From an uncultured Clostridia bacterium (GTDB lineage Bacteria; Bacillota; Clostridia; Lachnospirales; CAG-274), in assembly GCA_947632615.1 (NCBI GenBank), contig CANRPW010000007.1:47649-111648 (forward strand): a stretch of 64,000 nucleotides of DNA, in the 5' to 3' direction. This document shows, one piece after another, positions 16,571 through 25,254 of the stretch. The notes beneath the pieces are model-generated. The model ran no database searches and had not been told where the DNA came from. It saw only the letters and a list, made by a program, of their open reading frames with translations. A program made the position numbers and the translations under genes. How positions within the stretch are numbered: position 1 is the stretch's first letter; every line of letters starts with the position of its first letter.

Positions 16571-16604
16571 ATAGTCCACCTCTTGCGGCATAAAATGCCG
16601 TATA

Positions 16605-16638
16605 TATAAAAACGGCTATATAGTTTAAATATAGCCGT
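16605..16638 (-). terminator. Terminator or attenuator between rpmA and obg
   Basis: On the minus strand CGGCTATA pairs with TATAGCCG (16630-16637 and 16613-16620), followed by TTTTTATA. It probably limits read-through from the ribosomal genes into obg. Confidence 0.7.
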
Positions 16639-16651
16639 AAGATTTTTAAAA

Positions 16652-16942
16652 TTAAGCCTCTGCTTCTACAGGATATACAGAAACCTGCTTTTTCTTTCTG
16701 CCAAGTCTTTCATACTTAACTTTGCCGTCAACTAAAGCAAATAATGTATAGTTGTTTCCGCAGCCTACGTTTGTGCCGGGATGTATCTTAGTACCGTTCT
16801 GTGTGTAAAGAATGTTTCCTGCAAGCACATGCTGTCCGTCTGCTCTTTTAGCTCCGAGCCTTTTTGAGTTGGAGTCACGTCCGTTCTTTGAAGAACCTGA
16901 ACCTTTCTTATGAGCAAATAACTGAAGGTTAATTTTTAACAT
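16652..16942 (-). CDS. rpmA: Ribosomal protein L27 with cleavable N-terminal extension
   Basis: Large-subunit protein near the peptidyl-transferase centre. 96 residues from the ATG at 16942 after AGGAGGTG. It begins [18 protein letters not shown]. Firmicutes L27 carries a short extension that is removed between the LQxFA-type motif and the mature sequence by the protease Prp. Here the cut is predicted after LQLFA. The prp gene directly upstream overlaps this start by 14 bases, fitting coupled production of substrate and protease. Confidence 0.96.
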   Translation of the reverse strand: MLKINLQLFAHKKGSGSSKNGRDSNSKRLGAKRADGQHVLAGNILYTQNGTKIHPGTNVGCGNNYTLFALVDGKVKYERLGRKKKQVSVYPVEAEA

Positions 16943-17270
16943 TGGTTGGCACCTCCTTGTTTTTAACGATAACATATTGAGAATACTGCTCTTCTAAAGA
17001 CCGAGCCGAAAGCTCGAAGCTCTTAAGAAGAAGCTCTGCATCGTGGTTTTTTTCTCCTTTTTGAAGGGATGGTATCATAAAATAAAGATATCCGTCATCT
17101 TCATTTATTTTTATATCATACCTCTCGCCCACGCTTGTTAAAGCCTCTACAGCGTTTACCGTGGTCTGAGATATAGCAGATACGGCGCTGCAAACTATAG
17201 GGTCGGTATGGTTTGATACTTCAAAACCGCAAATCGTTTTCCCACAATTAAATATAGTAATTTTCAACAT
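16929..17270 (-). CDS. prp: Ribosomal-processing cysteine protease Prp
   Basis: A cysteine protease that trims the N-terminus of L27. 113 residues. The catalytic pair is assigned as H21 and C27 in [14 protein letters not shown]. In Prp proteins I know from Firmicutes the His and Cys are separated by a longer glycine-containing loop, so the gap here is short. The following AVSAI helix and the C-terminal part look normal. Gene order rplU-prp-rpmA and overlap with rpmA support the call strongly. Confidence 0.88.
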   Translation of the reverse strand: MLKITIFNCGKTICGFEVSNHTDPIVCSAVSAISQTTVNAVEALTSVGERYDIKINEDDGYLYFMIPSLQKGEKNHDAELLLKSFELSARSLEEQYSQYVIVKNKEVPTNVKN

Positions 17271-17275
17271 ATTGA

Positions 17276-17584
17276 TTATGCGTTGATCTTTGTTATACTA
17301 AGTTTTGTAAAAGGCTGTCTGTGGCCACGCTTTTTGTGAAAACCCTTCTTGGGCTTATACTTATAAACGATAACCTTTTTAGCCTTGCCCTCTCCGAGAA
17401 CATTTGCCTTAACGCTGGCTCCGCTGACAACGGGTGTGCCAATAGTAACATTATCACCGTCAGCAACAACAAGCACCTTGTCAAATGTATATTCACCGGA
17501 TTCTACGCCAAGCTTTTCTACAGTAATAACATCTCCTTCAGAAACCTTATACTGCTTTCCGCCTGTTTCGATTATAGCATACAT
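17276..17584 (-). CDS. rplU: Ribosomal protein L21
   Basis: 102 residues starting [18 protein letters not shown], the L21 signature. It ends with the basic [21 protein letters not shown] segment that contacts 23S rRNA. Preceded by AAGGAGGTG and an L21 leader. First gene of the rplU-prp-rpmA operon. Confidence 0.97.
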   Translation of the reverse strand: MYAIIETGGKQYKVSEGDVITVEKLGVESGEYTFDKVLVVADGDNVTIGTPVVSGASVKANVLGEGKAKKVIVYKYKPKKGFHKKRGHRQPFTKLSITKINA

Positions 17585-17599
17585 TTATTTTGCACCTCC

Positions 17600-17682
17600 T
17601 TAATAAATTCAGGAACACGCCGGATACGGTTCCGAAATGTTCGGCATTAGACCTCTCCGTGCGGTAACTGTATAATCACAAC
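17600..17682 (-). promoter_or_regulatory. L21 leader (rplU 5' regulatory RNA)
   Basis: The minus-strand leader contains ACCGCACGGAGAGGTC and GCCGAACATTTCGG hairpin elements, the pattern of the Firmicutes L21 leader. It probably binds L21 to control its own operon. Boundaries are approximate. Confidence 0.7.
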
Positions 17683-17688
17683 ACATCA

Positions 17689-17717
17689 ATATTACCATCT
17701 TTTTAGCCCCCTGTCAA
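17689..17717 (-). promoter_or_regulatory. Promoter of rplU-prp-rpmA
   Basis: Minus-strand TTGACA (17712-17717), 17 bp, TAATAT (17689-17694). Confidence 0.75.
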
Positions 17718-17778
17718 TCATTTTTAAATAATTTAATTATTTTTTTACATAAATTTTTAACTTTTTCATTTAAAACCC

Positions 17779-17807
17779 TTGACAAATATGGGAAATTGTT
17801 ATATATT
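17779..17807 (+). promoter_or_regulatory. Promoter of rplJ-rplL
   Basis: TTGACA 17779-17784, 17 bp, TATATT 17802-17807, upstream of the L10 leader. Confidence 0.75.
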
Positions 17808-17813
17808 TTTATA

Positions 17814-17935
17814 AGTGCCGTAGACAGCGAGTGTCTTCAGACGTAACGTATATCAACTCGCCGAGGAATTATATTCTGTTTTGAATATTCCCTTTATGAC
17901 TTTATCTCTGCGGATCTTCGCAGAGTTTTTTTCTA
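17814..17935 (+). promoter_or_regulatory. L10 leader with attenuator hairpin
   Basis: The leader begins with GCCGTAGACAGCGAGTG, typical of L10 leaders. It ends in a terminator-like hairpin, CTCTGCG with CGCAGAG followed by seven T (about 17907-17932). Binding of the L10-L12 complex to this RNA usually represses rplJL. Confidence 0.85.
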
Positions 17936-17994
17936 TAGCACTTACCTTTCGGCATTTTAAATGTCGGTTTAAAAATCTACAAGGAGGTGTAATA

Positions 17995-18507
17995 ATGGCA
18001 AAGGTTGAGCAAAAGCAGGTAGTTGTAAACGAAATCAAGGAAAAGCTTGACAGAGCTTCATCTGCTGTGCTTGTTAATGCAAGAGGTCTTACTGTAGCAC
18101 AGGACACAAGTCTTAGAAAGCAGTTAAGAGATGCAGGCGTTGATTATAAGGTTTATAAAAACACTATGATGAGCTTTGCTGTTGAGGGAACTCAGTTTGA
18201 GCCCCTTAAGGAACATTTCAGCGGTCCTTCAACACTTGCGATCTGCTATGACGATCCTACAACTGCAGCAGCTATCATAAAGAAATTTATGAAGGACGCT
18301 AAAACCTTAGAATTTAAGGGCGGCGTTATCGACGGCGTAAACTATGATGCAGACGGCGTTAAGGCTATTGCAGACATCCCACCAAAGGATGTGCTTCTTT
18401 CAAAACTTTTGGGAAGCTTCCAAGCTCCCATTGCTTCTTTCGCAAGAGTTATCAAAGCAATTGCGGATAAAGATGCAGAAGGCGGCTCTGATGCAGCCGA
18501 GGCATAA
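17995..18507 (+). CDS. rplJ: Ribosomal protein L10
   Basis: Base of the L7/L12 stalk. 170 residues from the ATG at 17995 after AAGGAGGTG; the frame is open further upstream only because the leader lacks stops. It begins MAKVEQKQVVVNEIKEKL and carries the VNARGLTVAQDTSLRKQLRDA rRNA-binding region. The C-terminal helix that binds L7/L12 dimers ends in an acidic tail. Rpl J and L are separated by 49 bases. Confidence 0.96.
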   Translation: MAKVEQKQVVVNEIKEKLDRASSAVLVNARGLTVAQDTSLRKQLRDAGVDYKVYKNTMMSFAVEGTQFEPLKEHFSGPSTLAICYDDPTTAAAIIKKFMKDAKTLEFKGGVIDGVNYDADGVKAIADIPPKDVLLSKLLGSFQAPIASFARVIKAIADKDAEGGSDAAEA

Positions 18508-18556
18508 TTTAAAAACTACTAAACTAAAAAATATATCTTAAATGGAGGAAAATAAA

Positions 18557-18925
18557 ATGGCAAACATTCAAGAAATTATTGATGCTGTCAAGGGACTTAC
18601 AGTTCTTGAGCTTAATGACCTTGTAAAGGCATGTGAGGAAGAATTTGGCGTATCTGCAGCAGCAGGCGTTGTTGTAGCAGCAGGCGGTCCTGCAGCAGCT
18701 GCAGCAGAAGAAAAGACAGAATTCAACGTAGAGCTTACAGAGATCGGCGCTGAAAAGATCAAGGTTATCAAGGTTGTTAGAGAAATCACAGGTCTTGGTC
18801 TTAAGGAAGCTAAAGCAGCAGTTGACGGCGCTCCTACAATCCTTAAGGAAGACGTTGCTAAGGAAGATGCTGAGGCTATCGTTAAGAAGCTTGAAGAAGT
18901 TGGCGCAAAGGCTACACTTAAATAA
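18557..18925 (+). CDS. rplL: Ribosomal protein L7/L12
   Basis: 122 residues from the ATG at 18557 after GGAGG. It has an N-terminal dimerisation domain ([20 protein letters not shown]), an alanine/glycine-rich hinge, and a C-terminal factor-binding domain with [20 protein letters not shown]. It recruits translation GTPases. A strong terminator follows. Confidence 0.97.
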   Translation: MANIQEIIDAVKGLTVLELNDLVKACEEEFGVSAAAGVVVAAGGPAAAAAEEKTEFNVELTEIGAEKIKVIKVVREITGLGLKEAKAAVDGAPTILKEDVAKEDAEAIVKKLEEVGAKATLK

Positions 18926-18945
18926 TAAAGGCTTTTATTTTTACA

Positions 18946-18980
18946 ATTGGGGCATAGTTCTGTTCTATGCCCCAATATTT
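18946..18980 (+). terminator. Terminator of rplJ-rplL
   Basis: A 12-bp stem, ATTGGGGCATAG with CTATGCCCCAAT, is followed by ATTTATAT. Confidence 0.7.
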
Positions 18981-18998
18981 ATATAGGGGGAAACTTAA

Positions 18999-19244
18999 AT
19001 GATAAAACTGAGCTTAGACGACTTCATATATGAGGTGAAGGAAGAGATCTGCTGTTATGAAGATATAGGCAGGGAAGGCGCAGAAAAATGGGAAACAGGC
19101 TTTAAAGAATGGCTTGTAAAACATTCCGATTTAAAAACCGTCCCCCTTGACGACGAAAGCACTATATTTGAAATTGCCGATGAATATATAGAAGCGGCAG
19201 AACAAAATAATATAGCATCTTACTGGAGAAATTTCAGTTTATAG
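18999..19244 (+). CDS. Small acidic hypothetical protein
   Basis: 81 residues, strongly acidic, no membrane segment, largely helical by composition; I do not recognise a family. It has a good GGGGGGAAA binding site and ends with TAG 15 bases before glyA, so it is probably cotranscribed with glyA. Its in-frame TAG stop shows that TAG is a normal stop in this genome. Confidence 0.6.
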   Translation: MIKLSLDDFIYEVKEEICCYEDIGREGAEKWETGFKEWLVKHSDLKTVPLDDESTIFEIADEYIEAAEQNNIASYWRNFSL

Positions 19245-19259
19245 AAAGGCGGTAATTTT

Positions 19260-20498
19260 ATGTACAGTTTAGATTTAGTAAAGGCATTTGACCCTGACAT
19301 AGCAAATGCAATTATGGACGAGCTTACACGCCAAAGACAAAACATTGAGCTTATAGCTTCAGAAAACCTTGTTTCCAAAGCAGTTATGGCTGCAATGGGT
19401 ACTCCTCTTACAAACAAGTATGCAGAGGGACTTCCCGGAAAGAGATATTACGGCGGCTGCCAGTGTGTAGACGTAGTTGAAAACATAGCAAGAGACCGTG
19501 CCTGCAAACTTTTCGGCGCAGACCATGCCAATGTTCAGCCCCACTCAGGCGCACAGGCTAACTTTGCTGTTTTCTTTGCTTTAATGAACCCGGGCGACAC
19601 CTTCATGGGTATGAATCTTGCACACGGCGGACACCTTTCACACGGTTCGCCTGTAAACGTATCGGGCAGAGATTATAAAATGGTTCCTTACGGCGTTTCT
19701 GAAGAAACAGGCTGTATAGACTATGATGAAGTTGAAAGAATAGCCAAGGAATGTAAGCCTAAAATGATAATTGCGGGCGCATCTGCATATTCAAGAATAA
19801 TCGACTTCAAGCGTTTCAGAGAGATCTGTGACGAGGTAGGCGCATACTTTATGGTAGATATGGCTCATATAGCAGGCTTAGTTGCGGGCGGCGTTCATCC
19901 AAGCCCCGTGCCTTATGCTGATATAGTAACAACTACTACTCATAAGACTCTCAGAGGCCCCAGAGGCGGACTCATTCTCTGCAAGGAGGAATTTGCCAAG
20001 GCTATTGACAAGGCAGTATTCCCCGGCACACAGGGCGGACCTCTTATGCACACCATCTCAGCTAAGGCAGTATGCTTTAAGGAAGCTCTTGATGACAGCT
20101 TCAAGACGTATGCTAAGCAGGTAGTAAGCAACGCAAAGACACTTGCAGACAGACTTATGGAAAACGGTCTTTCTATAGTATCAGGCGGAACGGACAACCA
20201 CCTTATGCTTGTAGACCTTCGTCCCGTAGGCCTTACAGGAAAGGTTGCTGAAAAATATCTTGACGATATCAGAATAACAGCAAACAAGAATGGCATACCT
20301 TTCGACCCCGAAAAGCCTTTCGTAACCAGCGGACTCCGTTTAGGTTCTCCTGCGGTTACCACAAGGGGCTTCAAGGAAGACGATATGGTTGAGATCGCTG
20401 ACATAATTTCAATGGTTCTCAACGACTATGAGGGTAAGAAGGAAGAAGGAGCTGCAAGAGTAAAGGCTCTTACAGACAAATATCCTCTTTATGAATAA
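19260..20498 (+). CDS. glyA: Serine hydroxymethyltransferase
   Basis: Interconverts serine and glycine while loading one-carbon units on tetrahydrofolate. 412 residues, normal length. The PLP lysine is K229 in [14 protein letters not shown]. Other family blocks are [19 protein letters not shown] and the [11 protein letters not shown] segment. The ATG follows AAAGGCGG. Four palindrome clusters fill the region between this gene and the next, convergent gene. Confidence 0.96.
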   Translation: MYSLDLVKAFDPDIANAIMDELTRQRQNIELIASENLVSKAVMAAMGTPLTNKYAEGLPGKRYYGGCQCVDVVENIARDRACKLFGADHANVQPHSGAQANFAVFFALMNPGDTFMGMNLAHGGHLSHGSPVNVSGRDYKMVPYGVSEETGCIDYDEVERIAKECKPKMIIAGASAYSRIIDFKRFREICDEVGAYFMVDMAHIAGLVAGGVHPSPVPYADIVTTTTHKTLRGPRGGLILCKEEFAKAIDKAVFPGTQGGPLMHTISAKAVCFKEALDDSFKTYAKQVVSNAKTLADRLMENGLSIVSGGTDNHLMLVDLRPVGLTGKVAEKYLDDIRITANKNGIPFDPEKPFVTSGLRLGSPAVTTRGFKEDDMVEIADIISMVLNDYEGKKEEGAARVKALTDKYPLYE

Positions 20499-20525
20499 TT
20501 GATTTGAATAAATAAAGAATCTGCG

Positions 20526-20659
20526 CAGCCCAATAAAACAGCCGCAGGCTGTTTTATTGGGCTGCCCCGCGGGTCGGGTGCAAACGGCAAGTCCCCACGC
20601 ACAAAGCCACGCTCTAAAGAGCGTGGCTTTGTGCGTGGGGACTTGTCGTTTGCACCCGA
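20526..20659. repeat. Palindrome cluster 4
   Basis: Hairpin 20526-20564 (18-bp arms, loop GCA), a CCCCGCGGG spacer, and hairpin 20574-20659 (42-bp arms with one mismatch, 2-base centre AA) bounded by TCGGG and CCCGA. This is the first of four compound elements of the same plan after glyA. Confidence 0.9.
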
Positions 20660-20712
20660 GCAGACCGAAGCCTGCTTGGGCTTCGGATATATTTATCTTA
20701 TATTTTATGTTT

Positions 20713-20819
20713 GGGTGTCCGAGAAAACCGCCATAGGCGGTTTTCTCGGACACCCCACGGGTCGGCTTGCCCATACAATACTGCGCTCTTTAGAGCGCAG
20801 TATTGTATGGGCAAGCCGA
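20713..20819. repeat. Palindrome cluster 5
   Basis: Hairpin 20713-20755 (20-bp arms, loop ATA), a short CACGGG-type spacer, and hairpin 20762-20819 (28-bp arms, TT centre) bounded by TCGG and CCGA. Confidence 0.9.
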
Positions 20820-20868
20820 GCGATCTCACAAGTGTATTGGCTGAAGGTTTAATAATTGAAATGTTGCG

Positions 20869-20974
20869 TGGCTCGAAAAAACAGCCGCAGGCTGTTTTTT
20901 CGAGCCACCCCGCGGGTCGGCTCATCCGCACAAGCCCGCGCTCTAAAGAGCGCGGGCTTGTGCGGATGAGCCGA
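20869..20974. repeat. Palindrome cluster 6
   Basis: Hairpin 20869-20907 (18-bp arms, loop GCA), a CCCCGCGGG spacer, and hairpin 20917-20974 (28-bp arms, AA centre) bounded by TCGG and CCGA. Arm cores GCGCTCT/AGAGCGC resemble cluster 5, but outer arm sequence differs. Confidence 0.9.
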
Positions 20975-21026
20975 GCAGTTTCATAGCCCTATTTGAAAAT
21001 AATCAAGATGTATAATTAAAAGTTTC

Positions 21027-21156
21027 GCCGCCCGAAAAACCACCGCAGGTGGTTTTTCGGGCGGCCCACGGGTCGGGGCAAGGGAACATCATCCACAGAC
21101 AGCAAGGGCGGACGGGTCCGCCCTTGCTGTCTGTGGATGATGTTCCCTTGCCCCGA
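21027..21156. repeat. Palindrome cluster 7
   Basis: Hairpin 21027-21065 (18-bp arms, loop GCA), a CCACGGG spacer, and hairpin 21073-21156 (41-bp arms, GG centre) bounded by TCGGGG and CCCCGA. Ends about 30 bases before the stop of the convergent membrane-protein gene. Confidence 0.9.
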
Positions 21157-21185
21157 GCGACCCCAATGCCGCATTGGCTAAAGGG

Positions 21186-21680
21186 TTATTTAAGCTCTTC
21201 AATGTATACTATTTCATTTTGAGACCTTTCCCGATAATATCCTATCTTCAAATGCTGACCGTTTCCTTTTATAACTCCGCCATATTTTTGGGTTTTGTCA
21301 TATCCTGACCCTTGCTTGTTCCAATATGAGAAATTAATGCCTTTTATTGTAAATTCTTCTCTCTTTCCGGCGTAGTTATTTATAAAATTTTCAACATATC
21401 CTTCGACGATTTTGTAATTGTTTGTTTTGTACTTTATAAGAGGCTTTATTTCGCCGCTTAGAACCGAATATGAAGCAATTATAACAAGTAATATAGAGCC
21501 AACCAAAATAAACCGTTTTCTTATTATATTTATATTCTTTATAGTTTCATTTTTAAATATGCCATTCCAAAAATTCGTAGTTGATATGGTCACTATGATC
21601 ATAAATCCCAAAAAAATAAGCAAGTATATGAGATTGCCCAAAACTCCCCAAAAATCAAATGACTGAGCATATAAAACCAT
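21186..21680 (-). CDS. Hypothetical membrane protein
   Basis: 164 residues. Two hydrophobic segments (about residues 14-34 and 56-74) are followed by a soluble C-terminal domain of about 90 residues rich in Tyr, Gly and Lys. The domain arrangement resembles small DUF3592-like membrane proteins, but I cannot confirm a family. The start follows GGGAGGTG. It is A/T-rich compared with its neighbours. It lies between the palindrome clusters and the end of the his operon on the same strand. Confidence 0.5.
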   Translation of the reverse strand: MVLYAQSFDFWGVLGNLIYLLIFLGFMIIVTISTTNFWNGIFKNETIKNINIIRKRFILVGSILLVIIASYSVLSGEIKPLIKYKTNNYKIVEGYVENFINNYAGKREEFTIKGINFSYWNKQGSGYDKTQKYGGVIKGNGQHLKIGYYRERSQNEIVYIEELK

Positions 21681-21735
21681 TTTACACCTCCCATATTATA
21701 ATACGGCTGCAGAAATTCTGCAGCCGTGTCAGTGC

Positions 21736-22020
21736 TTATCTCTTCTGTCTTCTTGTTATTTCGTCATAGATCTCATCCCAGGTGATATCTCTTTCTACAA
21801 GAAGTACGCTTAAGTGATACATAAGGTCTGCCACCTCATAAATAAGCTCTCCCCTGTCGGGATTTTTAGCGGCTATTATGACCTCTGCATTTTCCTCTCC
21901 TACCTTTTTGAGTATCTTGTCGATACCCTTGTCAAACAGATAGTTTGTGTATGAGCCTTCCTTTGGGTTAGCTCTTCTTTCTGTGATTGTCAGATAATCT
22001 TCCTTAAGTACATCTCTCAT
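21736..22020 (-). CDS. hisE: Phosphoribosyl-ATP pyrophosphatase
   Basis: Second step of histidine synthesis: removes pyrophosphate from PR-ATP. 94 residues of the MazG-like all-helical fold, with [21 protein letters not shown] and the metal-binding [22 protein letters not shown] helices. Last gene of the operon. HisE and HisI are separate proteins here rather than the fused HisIE. Confidence 0.93.
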   Translation of the reverse strand: MRDVLKEDYLTITERRANPKEGSYTNYLFDKGIDKILKKVGEENAEVIIAAKNPDRGELIYEVADLMYHLSVLLVERDITWDEIYDEITRRQKR

Positions 22021-22050
22021 GATATAACTTCCTTTCTTTATTTTAGCGTA

Positions 22051-22365
22051 TTAAACAAGCCTGCGGTAAAAACAGCTTCTGTTTCCCGTGTGGCAGGCAG
22101 CGCCTATTTGATTTATTTTTAAAAGCAGGGTATCACAGTCGCAGTCATAATAAATTTCCTTTATATATTGAAAATGACCGCTTGTTTCGCCCTTAAGCCA
22201 CTGACATTTTCTGGAACGGCTGTAATAGTGCGCCTTTCCTGTTTCGAGAGTTTTTCTTACTGCCTCCTCATTCATATAGGCAAGCATAAGCACCTCTCCC
22301 GTTTCATAGTCTTGGGCTATTGCAGGCACAAGCCCCTGCTCATTATACTTTATATTTATATCCAT
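22051..22365 (-). CDS. hisI: Phosphoribosyl-AMP cyclohydrolase
   Basis: Third step: opens the adenine ring of PR-AMP using zinc and magnesium. 104 residues with the family signature [18 protein letters not shown], metal-binding DCDCDTLL and the zinc cysteines in [14 protein letters not shown]. Directly between hisF and hisE. Confidence 0.95.
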   Translation of the reverse strand: MDINIKYNEQGLVPAIAQDYETGEVLMLAYMNEEAVRKTLETGKAHYYSRSRKCQWLKGETSGHFQYIKEIYYDCDCDTLLLKINQIGAACHTGNRSCFYRRLV

Positions 22366-22380
22366 ATTTAAAAACTCCCC

Positions 22381-23142
22381 TTACTTAAGTCTTACAGAAA
22401 CATTTTTTCCTGCAAGATATTTTTTAAGGTCTATAATTTCCATCTCTTTATAGTGGAAAAGGGATGCCGCCAAAGCCGCTTCTGCTCCGCCTTCGGTGAG
22501 AGCATCATAAAAATGCTCCATAGTCCCTGCTCCGCCCGAAGCTATAACAGGTATCTTAACAGCGGAGGAAATGGTCTTGGTAAGCTCTATGTCATAGCCT
22601 GCCTTTGTTCCGTCGCAGTCCATGCTTGTAAGGAGTATTTCTCCTGCGCCAAGCTTTTCAACGAGAACAGCCCACTCCAAAGCATCCTTGCCTGTGTTTA
22701 CTCTGCCGCCGTTTAAATATACGTCAAAGCCGCCGCCCTCACGCCTTTTTGCATCTATAGCGACCACAACACACTGACTGCCGAATTTAAGCGCCGCCTC
22801 GGTGATAAGCTCAGGGCGCTTAAGCGCCGCCGAATTAACCGATATCTTATCCGCCCCGGCTGAAAGTATGGCTCTGAAATCGTCAATACTCCTTATTCCG
22901 CCGCCTACGGTAAGAGGTATAAAAACCTGCTCAGCCGTTCTTGAGACCACATCAAGCATTATATTTCTTGCATCCGACGAGGCAGTTATGTCCAAAAAGA
23001 CTATCTCATCGGCAAGGCTATCGTTGTACATTGAAGCAACCTCCACCGGGTCGCCTGCATCTCTTAAATTTACAAAATTTACTCCCTTTACCACTCGTCC
23101 TGCATTTACGTCAAGACAGGGTATTATTCTTTTAGTAAGCAT
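22381..23142 (-). CDS. hisF: Imidazole glycerol phosphate synthase, cyclase subunit
   Basis: A TIM-barrel enzyme that, with ammonia from HisH, makes imidazole-glycerol phosphate and AICAR. 253 residues beginning [20 protein letters not shown], with the catalytic aspartates in CLDV (D11) and [15 protein letters not shown]. Lies 6 bases after hisA. Confidence 0.96.
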   Translation of the reverse strand: MLTKRIIPCLDVNAGRVVKGVNFVNLRDAGDPVEVASMYNDSLADEIVFLDITASSDARNIMLDVVSRTAEQVFIPLTVGGGIRSIDDFRAILSAGADKISVNSAALKRPELITEAALKFGSQCVVVAIDAKRREGGGFDVYLNGGRVNTGKDALEWAVLVEKLGAGEILLTSMDCDGTKAGYDIELTKTISSAVKIPVIASGGAGTMEHFYDALTEGGAEAALAASLFHYKEMEIIDLKKYLAGKNVSVRLK

Positions 23143-23148
23143 ATTTTC

Positions 23149-23865
23149 TTACCCCTTAAACAGATCAATAACACGCTTCAGATCAAGACTGCCGTTATAA
23201 AGAGCCTTGCCTATAATAACACCGTAGGCGTTTATGTTGTTCACCCTTTCGATATCTCTTAGAGCCGAAACACCGCCTGAGGCAATTATATCAAGCCCCG
23301 TTTCACGTATAAGAGCCTCTGTTGACTCTATGTTGGGTCCGCTCATCATACCGTCTTTGGAAATGTCTGTGTATATTATAGTTTTAACTCCGATTTCCTT
23401 CATACGCAGGGCAAGCTCTACAGCTGTTATGTCGGAGACTTCTTTCCAGCCCGATATGGCAACCTTGCCGTCCTTGGCATCTATACCAACGGCTATTTTG
23501 TCGCCATATTCCTTTACGGCAGCCGCTACAAGATCGGGGTTTTTAACTGCCGCTGTGCCTATTATTATTCTGTCGGCACCTGCTTCAACACGCCTTGCTA
23601 TGTCCTCAGCAGTTCTCACGCCGCCGCCTGTCTGAAGGAAAACGTCAAACTCCGACTTTATATCCTCGATTATATCTATTACGTAGGACCTGCCGTATCT
23701 CGCCCCGTCCAGATCTACAATGTGCAGGTTTGAAGCTCCGCATTTTACAAATTTTCGTGCCGCTTCTACAGGGTCGTCGTTAAAAACAGTTGACTTATTG
23801 TAATCTCCCTGCAAAAGCCTTACAGCCTTTCCGCCTAAAATGTCTACAGCAGGATAAATCTGCAT
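23149..23865 (-). CDS. hisA: ProFAR isomerase (HisA)
   Basis: Amadori isomerase of histidine synthesis with the same half-barrel ancestry as HisF. 238 residues from the ATG at 23865 after AAAGGAAAG. Catalytic aspartates are in MQIYPAVDILGGKAVRL (D8) and YTDISKDGMMSGPN. The open frame extends 17 codons upstream, but that part enters a palindrome cluster. The gap to hisH, about 180 bases, is the only long one in the operon and holds palindrome cluster 8. Confidence 0.95.
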   Translation of the reverse strand: MQIYPAVDILGGKAVRLLQGDYNKSTVFNDDPVEAARKFVKCGASNLHIVDLDGARYGRSYVIDIIEDIKSEFDVFLQTGGGVRTAEDIARRVEAGADRIIIGTAAVKNPDLVAAAVKEYGDKIAVGIDAKDGKVAISGWKEVSDITAVELALRMKEIGVKTIIYTDISKDGMMSGPNIESTEALIRETGLDIIASGGVSALRDIERVNNINAYGVIIGKALYNGSLDLKRVIDLFKG

Positions 23866-23897
23866 ATTGATCTTTCCTTTCGTTATAAAATCACGTG

Positions 23898-24021
23898 CCG
23901 CGGCAAACCCATTCAAATCGCCTTTGGCGATTTGAATGGGTTTGCCGCGGAGCGGGGGCGAGAGGTCAGGAACAAAACGCTCCCTCCGGGAGCGTTTTGT
24001 TCCTGACCTCTCGCCCCCGCT
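23898..24021. repeat. Palindrome cluster 8, inside the his operon
   Basis: Hairpin 23898-23950 (25-bp perfect arms, loop TTT) abuts hairpin 23951-24021 (34-bp perfect arms, loop TCC). To the right, CAGTTTGGTCGGC (24031-24043) is the reverse complement of the flank motif of clusters 1 and 9. It lies between codirectional hisH and hisA, so it could affect RNA stability or translation within the operon. Confidence 0.9.
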
Positions 24022-24045
24022 CCGCTATTGCAGTTTGGTCGGCTC

Positions 24046-24645
24046 TTATTTAAGAGCTGAAAAATTTTCAAGTATTTTAAGCCCGCAGTCGCCGCTCTTT
24101 TCGGGGTGAAACTGTAGGGCAAATATATTGTTATGCTGTACGGCTACCTGTATTTCTTCGCCGTAAAAGGTAGTTGCGGAAACAACGTCCTCTTCCGTTT
24201 TCAAATGGTAGGAATGGACAAAATACACATAGGGCTTTTCTCCAAGCCCTTCAAAAAGAGGCGCTCTTTTATATATAGTAAGGTCGTTCCAGCCTATCTG
24301 GGGTATCTTGACTGTCTCGGGAAGTCTTACAACCTCGCCGCCTATAAGCCCCAGCCCCCGAAATTCGCCGTTTTCATAGCTTTTGTCAAATATAAGCTGC
24401 ATGCCAAGGCAAATGCCTAAAAAATATTTACCCTTATTTATAGCCTCGAATATAGCCTCGTCAAAGCCATGAGCCTTCAGTGTATTCATAGCATCTTCAA
24501 AAGCGCCTACACCGGGGAGGACTATTTTATCGCAGCCCTCAAGCTCCTTAGGGGTCTTTGCTATAAGGGCATTTTGACCTATAAATTCAAAGGCTTTCTG
24601 AACGCTTCTTAAATTTCCCATTCCGTAATCTATTATGCCTATCAT
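24046..24645 (-). CDS. hisH: Imidazole glycerol phosphate synthase, glutaminase subunit
   Basis: Class I glutamine amidotransferase that supplies ammonia to HisF. 199 residues: oxyanion-site PGVGAFEDAM, nucleophile Cys in LGICLGMQLIF, and the His-Glu pair in LQFHPEKSGDCG. Its start touches the hisB stop. Confidence 0.96.
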   Translation of the reverse strand: MIGIIDYGMGNLRSVQKAFEFIGQNALIAKTPKELEGCDKIVLPGVGAFEDAMNTLKAHGFDEAIFEAINKGKYFLGICLGMQLIFDKSYENGEFRGLGLIGGEVVRLPETVKIPQIGWNDLTIYKRAPLFEGLGEKPYVYFVHSYHLKTEEDVVSATTFYGEEIQVAVQHNNIFALQFHPEKSGDCGLKILENFSALK

Positions 24646-25250
24646 TATTCCAACATTCCTTTTGTAGAAAGCGTGCCGTCTATCCTTGGGTCTATCTGTG
24701 TTGCCATATCAAGAGCCTTGCCAAAGGCTTTGAACATTCCCTCGGCTATATGGTGGTTGTTAGAACCGCTGAGCACCTTTATATGCAGGTTCATACCGCT
24801 GTTTGAAGAAAGCGCTCTGAAAAACTCCTCCACTGTTTCCATATCGAACATACCCAGTGAGGGCACTGTAAATTTTGCATCATACACAAATACATCTCTT
24901 CCCGAAAGATCCATAGAGCAAAGCACAAGGGTCTCATCCATAGGCACAATAGCGTAGCCATAGCGCTTTATACCAGCCTTATCGCCCAAGGCACGGCTTA
25001 AGCACTTGCCGAAAACTATACCCACGTCTTCTACGCTGTGATGACAGTCAACGTCAAGGTCGCCGTCGCAGTTTATGTCTATATCCATAAAGCCATGCTT
25101 TGCAATATGTGTAAGCATATGGTCAAAAAAGCCTATGCCTGTATTTATATTAGAGTTTCCTGTTCCGTCCAGATCAAGGGACATATTTATTTTTGTTTCA
25201 TAGGTGTTTCTTGTAATGCTTGCCGTTCTTTTCAATGCTCTGCCCTCCAT
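24645..25250 (-). CDS. hisB: Imidazoleglycerol-phosphate dehydratase
   Basis: Manganese-dependent dehydratase of histidine synthesis. 201 residues from the ATG at 25250 (MEGRALKRTAS), four bases after the hisD stop. A further upstream TTG is possible but has no better site. Metal-ligand blocks DHMLTHIAKHG, DCHHSVEDVGI and GSNNHHIAEGMFKAFGKAL are intact. It lacks a phosphatase domain, so histidinol phosphatase must be encoded elsewhere. Confidence 0.95.
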   Translation of the reverse strand: MEGRALKRTASITRNTYETKINMSLDLDGTGNSNINTGIGFFDHMLTHIAKHGFMDIDINCDGDLDVDCHHSVEDVGIVFGKCLSRALGDKAGIKRYGYAIVPMDETLVLCSMDLSGRDVFVYDAKFTVPSLGMFDMETVEEFFRALSSNSGMNLHIKVLSGSNNHHIAEGMFKAFGKALDMATQIDPRIDGTLSTKGMLE

Positions 25251-25254
25251 AGGC

